Of a stretch of DNA of 64,000 nt, positions 53,708-61,826 are shown piece after piece. Position 1 is the first letter of the stretch, and each line of letters opens with the position of its first letter. Origin of the DNA: Streptomyces sp. NRRL S-1022. GTDB lineage: Bacteria; Actinomycetota; Actinomycetes; Streptomycetales; Streptomycetaceae. The notes under the pieces were generated by a model, which saw only the letters and a program-made list of their open reading frames with translations, did no database searches and was not told the origin of the DNA. The position numbers were made by a program, and so were the translations under genes. The stretch covers positions 62,001 to 126,000 of the forward strand of contig NZ_JOIU01000016.1 of the NCBI RefSeq assembly GCF_000720135.1. Reading direction: 5' to 3'.

Positions 53708-53739
53708 CGAATGTTTCGACTGATGCGTCGAATGTTCCG
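53708..53739. promoter_or_regulatory. Operator candidates between the GH3 gene and the LacI regulator
   Basis: Two related 11-mers 21 bp (two helical turns) apart: CGAATGTTTCG (53708-53718) and CGAATGTTCCG (53729-53739). The first is an inverted repeat CGAA-N3-TTCG. Both lie between the divergent starts, the usual site of LacI-family autoregulation. Confidence 0.55.
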
Positions 53740-53762
53740 GGAACCTATGGCGCGCGAGGCCC

Positions 53763-53798
53763 TTCGTCAAGAGGCCCGGCGGGGATACGATCGCGGGC
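53763..53798 (+). promoter_or_regulatory. Leaderless promoter of the LacI-family gene
   Basis: TTCGTC (53763-53768), a 17-bp spacer and TACGAT (53786-53791), ending seven bases before the ATG at 53799. There is no Shine-Dalgarno sequence. Confidence 0.55.
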
Positions 53799-54830
53799 AT
53801 GAAGCCTTCGAAGTCCCCAGAAACGCAGACGGCGACCCTCGCCGAGATCGCCCGGGAGGCCGGGGTCTCCGCTCCGACTGTTTCGAAGGTGCTCAACGGC
53901 CGTGCCGACGTCGCCCCCGCGACCCGCACCCGCGTCGAGGAGCTGCTGCGCGTCCACGGCTACCGGCGCCGGCGCGCCGAGGCGTCCCGCTCGCCCCTGA
54001 TCGACCTGGTCTTCCACGAACTGGAGAGCGCCTGGGCGCTGGAGGTCATCCGGGGCGTGGAGAACGCCGCCCGGGACGCCGGGCTGAGCGTGGTGCTGTC
54101 CGAGTCGGCCGGCCGGCTCACCCCCGGCCGGACCTGGGCCGACCAGGTCGCCGCCCGCCGCCCGCACGGCGTGGTGCTGGTGCTGTCCGGCCTGGACGAG
54201 TCCCAGCGGGCGCTGCTGACCAGCCGGTCCATCCCGTTCGTGGTGATGGACCCGGCCGGCGACCCGGGCCCGGACGTGCCGTCCATCGGCGCCACCAACT
54301 GGCAGGGCGGGCTCGCCGCCACCCGCCACCTGGTGGAACTCGGCCACACCCGGATCGGCGCGATCAGCGGCCCGTCCCGGATGATGTGCAGCCGGGCCCG
54401 GGTCGACGGCTACCGGGCCGCCCTGGAGACGGCCGGACTGCCGGCCGACCCCTCGCTCGTCGTGGCCGGCGACTTCCACCACGACGCCGGCTACCGCCTG
54501 GGGCTGGAGCTGCTGCGCCGCCCGGACCGGCCCACCGCCGTCTTCGCGGGCAACGACCTGCAGGCGCTCGGCCTGTACGAGGCCGCCCGCGAACTGGGTC
54601 TGCGCATCCCGGAGGACCTGAGCGTGGTCGGCTTCGACGATCTGCCGGTGGCCCGCTGGGTGGGCCCGCCGCTGACGACCGTACGGCAGCCGCTCACCGA
54701 GATGGCCGAGGCCGCGGCCCGGCTGGTGCTGGAACTGGGGCGGGAACAGCGGGAGCGGGCGGCGACCCGGGTGGAGCTGGCGACGAGTCTGGTGGTGCGG
54801 TCGAGCACGGGCGCGCCCCCGGCGGCCTGA
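53799..54830 (+). CDS. LacI-family transcriptional regulator
   Basis: 343 residues. The N-terminal helix-turn-helix is ATLAEIAREAGVSAPTVSKVLNG with the hinge region RVEELLRVHGYRRRRAEA. The periplasmic-binding-like sugar domain follows (LIDLVFHELESAWALEVIRG, VFAGNDLQALGLYEAA, LSVVGFDDLPVARWVGPPLTTVRQP). It lies between GH3 and GH10 genes and probably represses both in the absence of xylo- or cello-oligosaccharide. CGAA/TTCG palindromes near both targets fit the operator type I recall for actinomycete xylan regulators such as BxlR. Confidence 0.92.
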   Translation: MKPSKSPETQTATLAEIAREAGVSAPTVSKVLNGRADVAPATRTRVEELLRVHGYRRRRAEASRSPLIDLVFHELESAWALEVIRGVENAARDAGLSVVLSESAGRLTPGRTWADQVAARRPHGVVLVLSGLDESQRALLTSRSIPFVVMDPAGDPGPDVPSIGATNWQGGLAATRHLVELGHTRIGAISGPSRMMCSRARVDGYRAALETAGLPADPSLVVAGDFHHDAGYRLGLELLRRPDRPTAVFAGNDLQALGLYEAARELGLRIPEDLSVVGFDDLPVARWVGPPLTTVRQPLTEMAEAAARLVLELGREQRERAATRVELATSLVVRSSTGAPPAA

Positions 54831-54842
54831 GCCGTCCGTGTA

Positions 54843-54909
54843 TTGACGGGGGCGGGGGGTCACCCCACACTGCTCCGAAGTCAATCGGTTTCTCAACCGA
54901 AACTTTCGG
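54843..54909 (+). promoter_or_regulatory. Xylanase promoter and operator palindrome overlapping the ribosome-binding region
   Basis: TTGACG (54843-54848), a 17-bp spacer and CACACT (54866-54871). Downstream, CCGAAA-C-TTTCGG (54897-54909) is a perfect palindrome whose right end overlaps the CGGAGG Shine-Dalgarno sequence; CGGTT/AACCG (54886-54899) overlaps its left end. This arrangement would let a bound repressor block transcription elongation. Confidence 0.6.
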
Positions 54910-54920
54910 AGGCGCCTGTC

Positions 54921-56261
54921 ATGAGATCCTCCTTATGCGCCGCGGTGGCCGCGCTCGTCGCCGCCGTCGGCCTGTCCACCGGTACGGCCCATGCCGCCGA
55001 CACCCCGCTGCGCGACCTCGGGGCGGCGCAGGGCAAGGTGGTCGGCACCGCCGTCACCGGCTCCGAACTCACCGGCCGCTACGGCGACATCGCCGGTACC
55101 CAGTTCAGCGCCGTCACCCCCGGCAACGCCATGAAGTGGGGGAGCGTCGAGCCGGCCCAGGGCAGCTTCAACTGGACCGAGGCCGACCAGATCGTGGCCT
55201 TCGCCCAGGCCCACCACCAGCAGGTACGCGGCCACACCCTGGTCTGGCACAACCAGAACCCGAGCTGGCTGACGAACGGCAGCCGGACCCCCGCCCAGCT
55301 GAGCGGCCTGCTGCAGAACCACATCAGCACCGAGGTCGGCCGCTACAAGGGAAAGATCGCCGCCTGGGACGTCGTCAACGAACCCTTCAACGAGGACGGC
55401 ACCTACCGCTCCACCCTCTGGTCCGACGCCCTCGGCTCCGGCTACATCGCCAACGCCCTGACCTGGGCGCACGCGGCCGACCCGGACGCCAAGCTGTACA
55501 TCAACGACTACAACGTGGAGGGCGTCAACGCGAAGTCCACCGCCCTGTACAACCTCGTCAGGTCCCTGAAGCAGCAGGGCGTCCCGATCGACGGCGTCGG
55601 CCTCCAGGCCCACCTGATCCTCGGTCAGGTGCCCTCGACGCTCCAGCAGAACATCCAGCGCTTCGCCGACCTCGGCGTGGACGTGGCGATCACCGAGCTG
55701 GACGTCCGGATGCAGCTGCCCGCCGACAGCACCAAACTCGCCCAGCAGGCGGCCGACTTCACGTCCGTGGTGGCCGCCTGCGCGGCCGTGACCCGGTGCG
55801 TCAACATCACCGTGTGGGGCTTCACCGACTCCGACTCCTGGGTGCCGAGCACCTTCCCGGGCTACGGGGCGGCGACGCCGTACGACGAGAACTACCAGCC
55901 GAAACCGGCCTACTACGCGATCGCCGAGGCGCTGGGCGGATCACCCACCACCCCGCCGCCGGGCAGCGGCGGCTGCACCGCCGCCTACTCCGTCACCAGC
56001 CAGTGGAACACCGGCTTCACCGGCCAGGTGAAGATCTCCTGCTCCGGCGCCTCCCTGTCCTCGTGGAAGGCGAACTGGGACTACGGCGCGGGCCAGCGGA
56101 TCACCCAGGCCTGGAACGCCACCTGCACCCAGTCCGGCACGGCCGTCTCCTGCACCAACGCCCCGTACAACGGCTCGGTGCCGGACGGCGGTTCGGTGAC
56201 GTTCGGGTTCAACGGGTCCTGGAGCGGCAGCAACCCGGTACCCGCCGTCACGCTGGGATGA
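54921..56261 (+). CDS. Secreted endo-1,4-beta-xylanase, GH10 plus CBM2
   Basis: 446 residues. A Sec signal peptide (1-~25, ending TAHA-AD) leads to a GH10 barrel (about 27-340): VWHNQNPSWL, acid/base Glu154 in WDVVNEPFNED, INDYNVEG, nucleophile Glu259 in AITELDVR, and VWGFTDSDSW. A short PTTPPPGSGG linker joins a family 2 carbohydrate-binding module (352-446) with a terminal Cys pair pattern and conserved Trp residues. It degrades xylan outside the cell, feeding the GH3 enzyme. Confidence 0.95.
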   Translation: MRSSLCAAVAALVAAVGLSTGTAHAADTPLRDLGAAQGKVVGTAVTGSELTGRYGDIAGTQFSAVTPGNAMKWGSVEPAQGSFNWTEADQIVAFAQAHHQQVRGHTLVWHNQNPSWLTNGSRTPAQLSGLLQNHISTEVGRYKGKIAAWDVVNEPFNEDGTYRSTLWSDALGSGYIANALTWAHAADPDAKLYINDYNVEGVNAKSTALYNLVRSLKQQGVPIDGVGLQAHLILGQVPSTLQQNIQRFADLGVDVAITELDVRMQLPADSTKLAQQAADFTSVVAACAAVTRCVNITVWGFTDSDSWVPSTFPGYGAATPYDENYQPKPAYYAIAEALGGSPTTPPPGSGGCTAAYSVTSQWNTGFTGQVKISCSGASLSSWKANWDYGAGQRITQAWNATCTQSGTAVSCTNAPYNGSVPDGGSVTFGFNGSWSGSNPVPAVTLG

Positions 56262-56436
56262 GCCGGAAGACGAGAGTTCCCGAAGAAACCGACTCGGGCA
56301 CCTTCCGCTGACAGTCCCCTCATCGTTCGGACACACGTTCCTGCCGTGACGCCACAGGTGGAGCAAGGCGACACGGGCGGACGAGCGGGCCGGCGACCGG
56401 GAACGCCGCGGATCGCCGGCCTCACCCCGGCCCACC

Positions 56437-56809
56437 TGGAAGCGGTTCACGCAGGACACTCCCGGGGTCCCCGGCAGCCGCGAGGCCAACGACAAGTCCG
56501 GCCAGGCGGTGGCCGTCGGCGACATCACCGGGGACGGCATCGACGACGCGGCGGTCGGCGCGCCCGACGAGAACGGCGAGGGCGTGGTCGACGTGCTGCG
56601 CGGCAGCCGCTCCGGGCTGACCGGCGCCGGCGCCCAGGCGTTCGGCCAGGACACCAAGGGCGTGCCCGGCACCGCCGAGCCGTACGACGCCTTCGGGTAC
56701 GAGGTCCGGCTGCTCGACGTCGACCCCGACGGCCACGCCGACCTGATCGCCGCGGTCTTCGGCGGGAAGGCGTTCGGGGCGCCGTACAAGAAGGCGTCGT
56801 TCGGCCTGA
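56437..56809 (+). pseudogene. Fragment of an FG-GAP (integrin-alpha repeat) protein gene
   Basis: About 124 codons in one frame read as FG-GAP repeats: WKRFTQDTPGVPGSREAND, then VAVGDITGDGIDDAAVGAPDENGEG with the calcium-binding DxTGDGxDD loop, VLRGSRSGLTG and DPDGHADLIAAVFGG. There is no start codon with a ribosome-binding site, no signal peptide, a stop just upstream, and far fewer repeats than a functional beta-propeller needs. It is a remnant of a secreted adhesion or phospholipase-like protein. The same frame happens to stay open into the next gene. The 175 bp before it, from the xylanase stop, contain nothing recognised. Confidence 0.75.
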
Positions 56810-56896
56810 GGCTGAGGCAGGAGTCTGCGGAGAAGGGCGGAAGAAAATCCGGCGGGTGTGTCGATGTGCGCCGCCCCCGTTCGACGCAAGGGGTGA

Positions 56897-56919
56897 GCGG
56901 CGGGGACAGGCCCCGCCGC
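56897..56919 (+). terminator. Hairpin upstream of the YCII gene
   Basis: Arms GCGGCGGGG and CCCCGCCGC with an ACAGG loop (9 bp), 18 bases before the YCII start. It could end transcription through the FG-GAP remnant or be part of the YCII leader. Confidence 0.4.
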
Positions 56920-56937
56920 CCGGCCGAAGGAGTCACC

Positions 56938-57294
56938 ATGCCCCGCTACCTGTCGATCATCCACATCGACGAGTCCTCCGCCCCCGCCGGCGGCCCCAGC
57001 AAGGAGCTGATGGACCGGATGGGTGAACTGATCGAGGAGATCACCAAGGCCGGCGTCATGCTCGACACCGCCGGGCTGACGCCCTCCGCCCAGGGCACCA
57101 CGGTGCGCTGGGAGGGCGGCAGGCTCTCCGTCACCGACGGGCCCTTCACCGAGGGCAAGGAGGTCATCGGCGGCTACGCGCTCATGCAGTGCAAGGACAA
57201 GGCCGAGGCACTGGAGTGGACCAAGCGGTTCCTCCAAGTCCACGAGCCGTACTGGACCGTCTCCTGCGAGGTGCGGGAGATCGCCGAGGGCTGA
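56938..57294 (+). CDS. YCII/DGPF family protein
   Basis: 118 residues from ATG 56938 (GAAGGAG ribosome-binding site). It carries the eponymous DGPF motif in LSVTDGPFTEGKEVIGGYALMQ. These dimeric ferredoxin-fold proteins are characteristically encoded next to ECF42 sigma factors and are thought to be their targets or partners. The sigma gene follows 33 bases later, a near-certain two-gene unit. Biochemical function is unknown for the family. Confidence 0.92.
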   Translation: MPRYLSIIHIDESSAPAGGPSKELMDRMGELIEEITKAGVMLDTAGLTPSAQGTTVRWEGGRLSVTDGPFTEGKEVIGGYALMQCKDKAEALEWTKRFLQVHEPYWTVSCEVREIAEG

Positions 57295-57327
57295 TCCCGC
57301 TTGGCCTTCCCGCACCCGGGGTGTTGC

Positions 57328-58647
57328 ATGTGGGCTGTGGAAACACAGCCCACCGCGGCACACGCGATCGAGACCGTCTTCCGCCTGGAGTCGCCCCGTG
57401 TGATCGCCGGCGTCGCCCGGCTCGTCCGTGACGTCGGCATCGCCGAGGAACTGGCGCAGGACGCGCTCGTCGCCGCCCTGGAGCGGTGGCCCCGGGACGG
57501 GGTGCCGGACAACCCCGGCGCCTGGCTCATGGCCACCGCCCGGCACCGGGCCGTCGACCTGATCCGGCGCCGCGAGACCTACGCCCGCAAACTCGCCGCG
57601 ATCGGCCGGGACCTGGAGACGGCCCCGCCCGCGTACGACGAACCCGCCGACCCGGACGACATCGACGACGACCTGCTCCGGCTGGTCTTCACCGCCTGCC
57701 ACCCGGTGCTGTCCCCGCAGGCCCGCACCGCGCTCACCCTGCGCCTGCTCGGCGGCCTCACCACCGCCGAGATCGCCCGCGCCTGCCTGGTGCCGGAGCC
57801 GACGATCGCCCAGCGCATCGTCCGCGCCAAGCGCACCCTGGCCGCGAAGAACGTCGCCTTCGAGGTGCCGTACGGACCCGACCGCGAGGCCCGCCTCGGC
57901 TCCGTGCTGGACGTCATCTACCTGATCTTCAACGAGGGGTACGCGGCCACCGCCGGCGACGACTGGCTGCGTCCCGGCCTGTGCGAGGACGCGCTGCGGC
58001 TGGCCCGGGTGCTGTCCGCGCTGATGCCCGGGGAGCCCGAGGTGCACGGCCTGACCGCGCTGCTGGAGTTCCAGGCGTCCCGCGCCGCCGCCCGCACCGG
58101 CCCCGACGGCGCACCGGTGCTGCTGAAGGACCAGAACCGGCGCCGCTGGAACCGCATGCTCATCGCGCGCGGGGTCCACGCCCTCGACCGCGCCGGGGCC
58201 ACCGCGAGCGGCCCGCCCGGGCCGTACACCCTCCAGGCCGCCATCGCCGCCTGCCACGCGCGCGCGTACACGTACGAGGAGACCGACTGGCGCGCCATCG
58301 CCACCCTGTACCGGCTGCTGGCCGTCCGCGCGCCGTCCCCGGTGGTCGAGCTGAACCGCGCGGTCGCCGTGTCGATGGCCGACGGCCCCGCGGCGGCCCT
58401 GGAGCTGGTGGACGCCCTCGCCGCCGATCCCGCGCTGCGCGACTACCACCTGCTGCCCAGCGTCCGCGGCGACCTGCTGTCCCGCCTCGGCCGCACCGCC
58501 GAGGCCCGCGCGGAGTTCCTCCGTGCGGCGGGCCTCACCCACAACGAGCGGGAGCGGCAGCTGCTGCTGCGCAGGGCGGGGGAGTGCGCCGGCGTCAGCG
58601 CAGCGGACGGCCGATCAGCATCGTCGGCGCCCCGGCGACCCGGGTGA
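57328..58647 (+). CDS. ECF42-type RNA polymerase sigma factor with C-terminal helical extension
   Basis: 439 residues from ATG 57328 (GGGG just upstream); GTG at 57337 is an alternative. Sigma region 2 (about 15-85: LVRDVGIAEELAQDALVAAL, WLMATARHRAVDLIRRR) and region 4 (about 120-175: LRLLGGLTTAEIARACLVPEPTIAQRIVRAKRTL) are followed by a ~230-residue C-terminal TPR-like/DUF6596 region, the hallmark of ECF42, which I recall to be needed for activity. There is no anti-sigma gene nearby, as usual for this group. The last 53 bases overlap the end of the convergent methyltransferase gene. Confidence 0.9.
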   Translation: MWAVETQPTAAHAIETVFRLESPRVIAGVARLVRDVGIAEELAQDALVAALERWPRDGVPDNPGAWLMATARHRAVDLIRRRETYARKLAAIGRDLETAPPAYDEPADPDDIDDDLLRLVFTACHPVLSPQARTALTLRLLGGLTTAEIARACLVPEPTIAQRIVRAKRTLAAKNVAFEVPYGPDREARLGSVLDVIYLIFNEGYAATAGDDWLRPGLCEDALRLARVLSALMPGEPEVHGLTALLEFQASRAAARTGPDGAPVLLKDQNRRRWNRMLIARGVHALDRAGATASGPPGPYTLQAAIAACHARAYTYEETDWRAIATLYRLLAVRAPSPVVELNRAVAVSMADGPAAALELVDALAADPALRDYHLLPSVRGDLLSRLGRTAEARAEFLRAAGLTHNERERQLLLRRAGECAGVSAADGRSASSAPRRPG

Positions 58648-59761
58648 GGAACACGGTGGCCGCGTTCGGCCCCTGCGGCCGTACCTTGCGGCGCAGTTCC
58701 TCCGGCTCCACCGCCGAGCCGCGCTTCTTCACGGTCAGCGTGCCGACCTCGCGCTCGCGCAGCAGGGCCTTCAGCTTCTTGACGTTGAACGGGAGCCGGT
58801 CGGTGATCTCGTAACCGGTGGCGTACGGCGTGGTCCGCGGCTCGTCGGCCGTGACGTAGGCGATGGTCGGGTCCAGCAGCCCGCCGCCGACCTCCTCGGC
58901 CACCTCGGCGACCAGGTGGGCGCGGATCACGGCACCGTCCGGCTCGTACAGGTAGCGCCCCACCGGCCGTACCGCGGGATCGGGCAGCCCGCGGCCGAGC
59001 AGGGTGCGCGGGCCGGGCAGCAGGGTGGCCCGCACGGCGCCCGGCGCGCCGGTCCCGAACCACAGCACCGCCTCCTTCACGTCCCCGCCGTCGGAGATCC
59101 ACTCGGCCTCCGCCGCCGCCGGGACCACCTCGTGCGGGATGCCCGGCGCGATCTTCAGCGCGGCCCGGGGCGCCGCGAGCGCGGTCCCGACCGCCCAGGA
59201 CAGCGGCGGCGAGTACGCCTCCGGGTCGAACACCCGGCCGCGTCCGCCCCGGCGCGCCGGGTCCACGAACACCGCGTCGTACCCGGCGGTGTCCACCTCC
59301 GTGACGTCGGCCTCCCGAACCTCGATGAGCCCGGCCAGCCCCAGCGCCTCGGCGTTCGCCCGGGCCGTCGCGGCGGTGACCGGGTCCCGGTCCACGGCCA
59401 GTACCCGGATCCCGGCCCGCGCCAGCGCGATCGCGTCCCCGCCGATCCCGCAGCACAGGTCGGCGACCGAGGTCACGCCCAGCTCCCGCAGCCGTCCCGC
59501 CCGGTACGCCGCCACGCTCGCCCGGGTCGACTGCTCGACCCCGTTCGGGGTGAAGAACATCCGCCCGGCGTCCTCGGCCCCGAACTTCGCCACCGCCCGC
59601 TGCCGCAGCCGGGCCTGGCCGAGCGCGGCCGAGACCAGCTCGGCCGGGTGGTCGCGGCGCAGCCGGGTGGCCACGGCCAGTTCCCGCGCGGGCTCGGTGT
59701 CCCGCACCTCGTCGAGGAGGGCGCGGCCTTCGGGGCTGAGGAGCAGAGCGAGGTCGTTCAC
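58595..59761 (-). CDS. Class I SAM-dependent methyltransferase with THUMP-like C-terminal region
   Basis: 388 residues from GTG 59761. An N-terminal helical region (1-~75) leads to a Rossmann methyltransferase: VADLCCGIGGDAIALARAG (SAM-binding loop), AVDRDPVTAATARANAEAL (acidic Asp), and FVDPARRGGRGRVFDP with the DPAR motif. The C-terminal ~90 residues (YEITDRLPFNVKKLKALLREREVG, LTVKKRG) look like the THUMP-like domain found in actinobacterial homologues, suggesting an RNA substrate. The target is unknown. Its end overlaps the sigma gene tail to tail. Confidence 0.82.
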   Translation of the reverse strand: MNDLALLLSPEGRALLDEVRDTEPARELAVATRLRRDHPAELVSAALGQARLRQRAVAKFGAEDAGRMFFTPNGVEQSTRASVAAYRAGRLRELGVTSVADLCCGIGGDAIALARAGIRVLAVDRDPVTAATARANAEALGLAGLIEVREADVTEVDTAGYDAVFVDPARRGGRGRVFDPEAYSPPLSWAVGTALAAPRAALKIAPGIPHEVVPAAAEAEWISDGGDVKEAVLWFGTGAPGAVRATLLPGPRTLLGRGLPDPAVRPVGRYLYEPDGAVIRAHLVAEVAEEVGGGLLDPTIAYVTADEPRTTPYATGYEITDRLPFNVKKLKALLREREVGTLTVKKRGSAVEPEELRRKVRPQGPNAATVFLTRVAGAPTMLIGRPLR

Positions 59762-59851
59762 CGGGTCATTGTGGGCCAGTCGGTGGATGGTGCGCCCGGC
59801 GCGGCGGTGTCGGCCGGGATCGCGGGCCGGGTCCTGCGAGGATCCGGCAGC

Positions 59852-60772
59852 ATGCGAGCAGTAGTACAAAATGACAAAAAGCGGGCGCGGCTCGCCGTGA
59901 GCACCTCCCGCAGGACGGCCGGGGGCTCCGCGGCCCTCACCCTGGCCGCCGCGGCCCTCCTCTCCGGCTGCGGCGGCGGCACCGGACCCACCGCCGGCCA
60001 CGGCGGGCCCGCCCGGGCCGTGGACCCCCGGGCCCGCGCGGCCGCCGAACACGCCCGGCTGGCCGCCGCCGCCCGCCGCTGGGGCCTGGACCGCGTCCCG
60101 CTCACACCCCCCGCACCGCCGGCGAGGAAACCGGAGATCACCCCCCGGGACGGCTTCGAGGTGGACGGCCAGCAGGAGGACGGCCTCCCGCCGGTCTTCA
60201 CCACGATCCCCACCAGGCAGCGGGTCGTCTTCCTCACCATCGACGACGGCGCCGAGAAGGACCCGGCCTTCCTGCGCATGATGAGCGAGCTGAAGGTGCC
60301 GTACTCGGCCTTCCTCAGCAACTACCTCGTCAAGGACGACTACGGCTACTTCCGCCGGATGCAGGCCCAGGGCGTGACCCTCAACAACCACACCCTCACC
60401 CATCCCTACCTGCCCGGCCTGACCTACGAGGAGCAGAAGGACGAGATCTGCGGGATGCAGGCCGTCATGAAGAAGCAGTTCGGCAAGGCGCCCACCGTGT
60501 TCCGGCCGCCGTACGGCAACTACAACGGCGACACCCTGCGCGCCGCCAAGTCCTGCGGGATCAAGTACGCGCCGATCTGGGACGAGGAGGTCTTCGTCGA
60601 CCACTGGGAGTACCGCGACTGGGACCGCAGCCTGCACCCCGGCGACATCGTCCTCACCCACTTCCGCGGCCGGGACGACTGGGACGGCACGATGGTCGAC
60701 GACATGCGCCGCTTCCTGAACAAGGTCACGCGCGAGGGCTACGCCGTGGCCCGCCTGGAGGACTACCTGTGA
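59852..60772 (+). CDS. Polysaccharide deacetylase lipoprotein (NodB domain)
   Basis: 306 residues from ATG 59852 (GAGGA nine bases upstream). The N-terminus is long for a lipoprotein, with lipobox LLSGC near residue 40. The NodB domain is complete by motif: TIDDG (Asp131, Asp132), NNHTLTHP (His180, His184 metal ligands), FRPPYGNYN, and LTHF with the catalytic-base His270. Expected to deacetylate an N- or O-acetylated cell-surface glycan such as peptidoglycan GlcNAc or an exopolysaccharide. It overlaps the next, homologous gene by four bases. Confidence 0.9.
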   Translation: MRAVVQNDKKRARLAVSTSRRTAGGSAALTLAAAALLSGCGGGTGPTAGHGGPARAVDPRARAAAEHARLAAAARRWGLDRVPLTPPAPPARKPEITPRDGFEVDGQQEDGLPPVFTTIPTRQRVVFLTIDDGAEKDPAFLRMMSELKVPYSAFLSNYLVKDDYGYFRRMQAQGVTLNNHTLTHPYLPGLTYEEQKDEICGMQAVMKKQFGKAPTVFRPPYGNYNGDTLRAAKSCGIKYAPIWDEEVFVDHWEYRDWDRSLHPGDIVLTHFRGRDDWDGTMVDDMRRFLNKVTREGYAVARLEDYL

Positions 60773-61581
60773 GGCGCCTGCGGGGCCCGGCCGCGGTCCT
60801 CGCCCCGGCCCTGCTCCTGACGGGCTGCGCCCAGTCCGTCGACCCCATCGAACGCCTCGGCAAGAAGGCCGCCGAAGGGGTGCGCCCGCACGCCACCGCA
60901 CCCGGCCCCCGCTACCGGCACTGGGGCCTGACCCGGCCGCTCGCCCGCTCCCCGGCGCACCCGGCCCGCCCGCTCGCCGAGCACCCGGGGGCCTTCGCCC
61001 TGCCCCCGGTCGCCGACCACGTCCGCACCCGCGACCCGGTCGTCTTCCTCACCTACGACGACGGCGCCGAACGCGACCCCCGCTTCGTCGACATGGTCCG
61101 CGACCTCCGGCTCCCGGTCACCCTGTTCCTCACCGACAGCGTCGCCGCCCCCGGCTACGGCCACTTCGCCCGCCTGCACGCGCTCGGCGCCGGCATCGAG
61201 AACCACACCGTCGACCACCGGGCGCCGGCCGGACTGCCGTACGCCGGCCAGCGCGCCGAGATCTGCGGCCAGCAGGACCGCCTGCGCACCCGCCTCGGCG
61301 TCACCCCGCGCCTCTTCCGCCCGCCCTACGGCTCCTACGACCGCACCACCCGGCGCGCGGCAGCCGGCTGCGGCATCACCGCCCTCGTCCTGTGGCGCGC
61401 CGCCCTCACCCCGGCCGGGCTCACCTACACCCACGGCCCCCACCACCTGCGCCCCGGCGACATCGTCCTGGTCGGTCCGGACGAGTCGACGGGCCCCTCC
61501 CTGCGGGAACGCACGGTCCAGGTGGTGCGGCAGGCCCAGGACAGGGGACTGACGGTGGGACGCCTGGAGGACTACCTCTGA
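60769..61581 (+). CDS. Polysaccharide deacetylase-like lipoprotein lacking the motif-5 His
   Basis: 270 residues from GTG 60769 (GTGA overlap). Lipobox LLLTGC at about residues 15-20. It is a paralogue of the preceding protein: TYDDG (Asp97, Asp98), NHTVDHR (His146, His150), FRPPYGSYD and the same ending RLEDYL. The last motif reads GDIVLVGP where the neighbour has GDIVLTHF, so the catalytic-base His is replaced by Gly236. It probably retains metal and sugar binding with poor or no catalysis, or uses another base. It is encoded in tandem and probably co-expressed. Confidence 0.85.
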   Translation: MRRLRGPAAVLAPALLLTGCAQSVDPIERLGKKAAEGVRPHATAPGPRYRHWGLTRPLARSPAHPARPLAEHPGAFALPPVADHVRTRDPVVFLTYDDGAERDPRFVDMVRDLRLPVTLFLTDSVAAPGYGHFARLHALGAGIENHTVDHRAPAGLPYAGQRAEICGQQDRLRTRLGVTPRLFRPPYGSYDRTTRRAAAGCGITALVLWRAALTPAGLTYTHGPHHLRPGDIVLVGPDESTGPSLRERTVQVVRQAQDRGLTVGRLEDYL

Positions 61582-61651
61582 ATCCCGGCCCGGCAGACAC
61601 GGCCCCGGAGCGCTCGCGCGGGCCGTCCGTGGCCGACGCGCCACACGGCAA

Positions 61652-61725
61652 CTGGCACTCCGCTTGACCGAGTGCTAATCCCGGTCATAGTCTCGGGTCT
61701 GGCACTCCCCCCTGGAGAGTGCCAG
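61652..61725 (+). promoter_or_regulatory. groES-groEL1 promoter with two CIRCE operators
   Basis: CIRCE 1: CTGGCACTC-N9-GAGTGCTAA (61652-61678). CIRCE 2: CTGGCACTC-N9-GAGTGCCAG (61699-61725). The -35 TTGACC (61664-61669) lies inside CIRCE 1 and the -10 CATAGT (61686-61691) between the two, so HrcA bound at either site should block RNA polymerase. Leader length to groES is about 125 nt. Confidence 0.9.
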
Positions 61726-61826
61726 ATAAACGCGACGGGCAGGTCCGGCACCCGCGACGACGGATCGACCTGGTCGCCACCTCAGACAGTTAACCCCGTG
61801 AGATCTCCGAAGGGGGAGGTCGGATC

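Noticed and set aside
56509..57294. A 261-residue FG-GAP/YCII fusion protein
   Set aside because: The YCII part has its own ribosome-binding site and ATG at 56938, the linker is low-complexity, and the FG-GAP part is truncated. The open frame is accidental.
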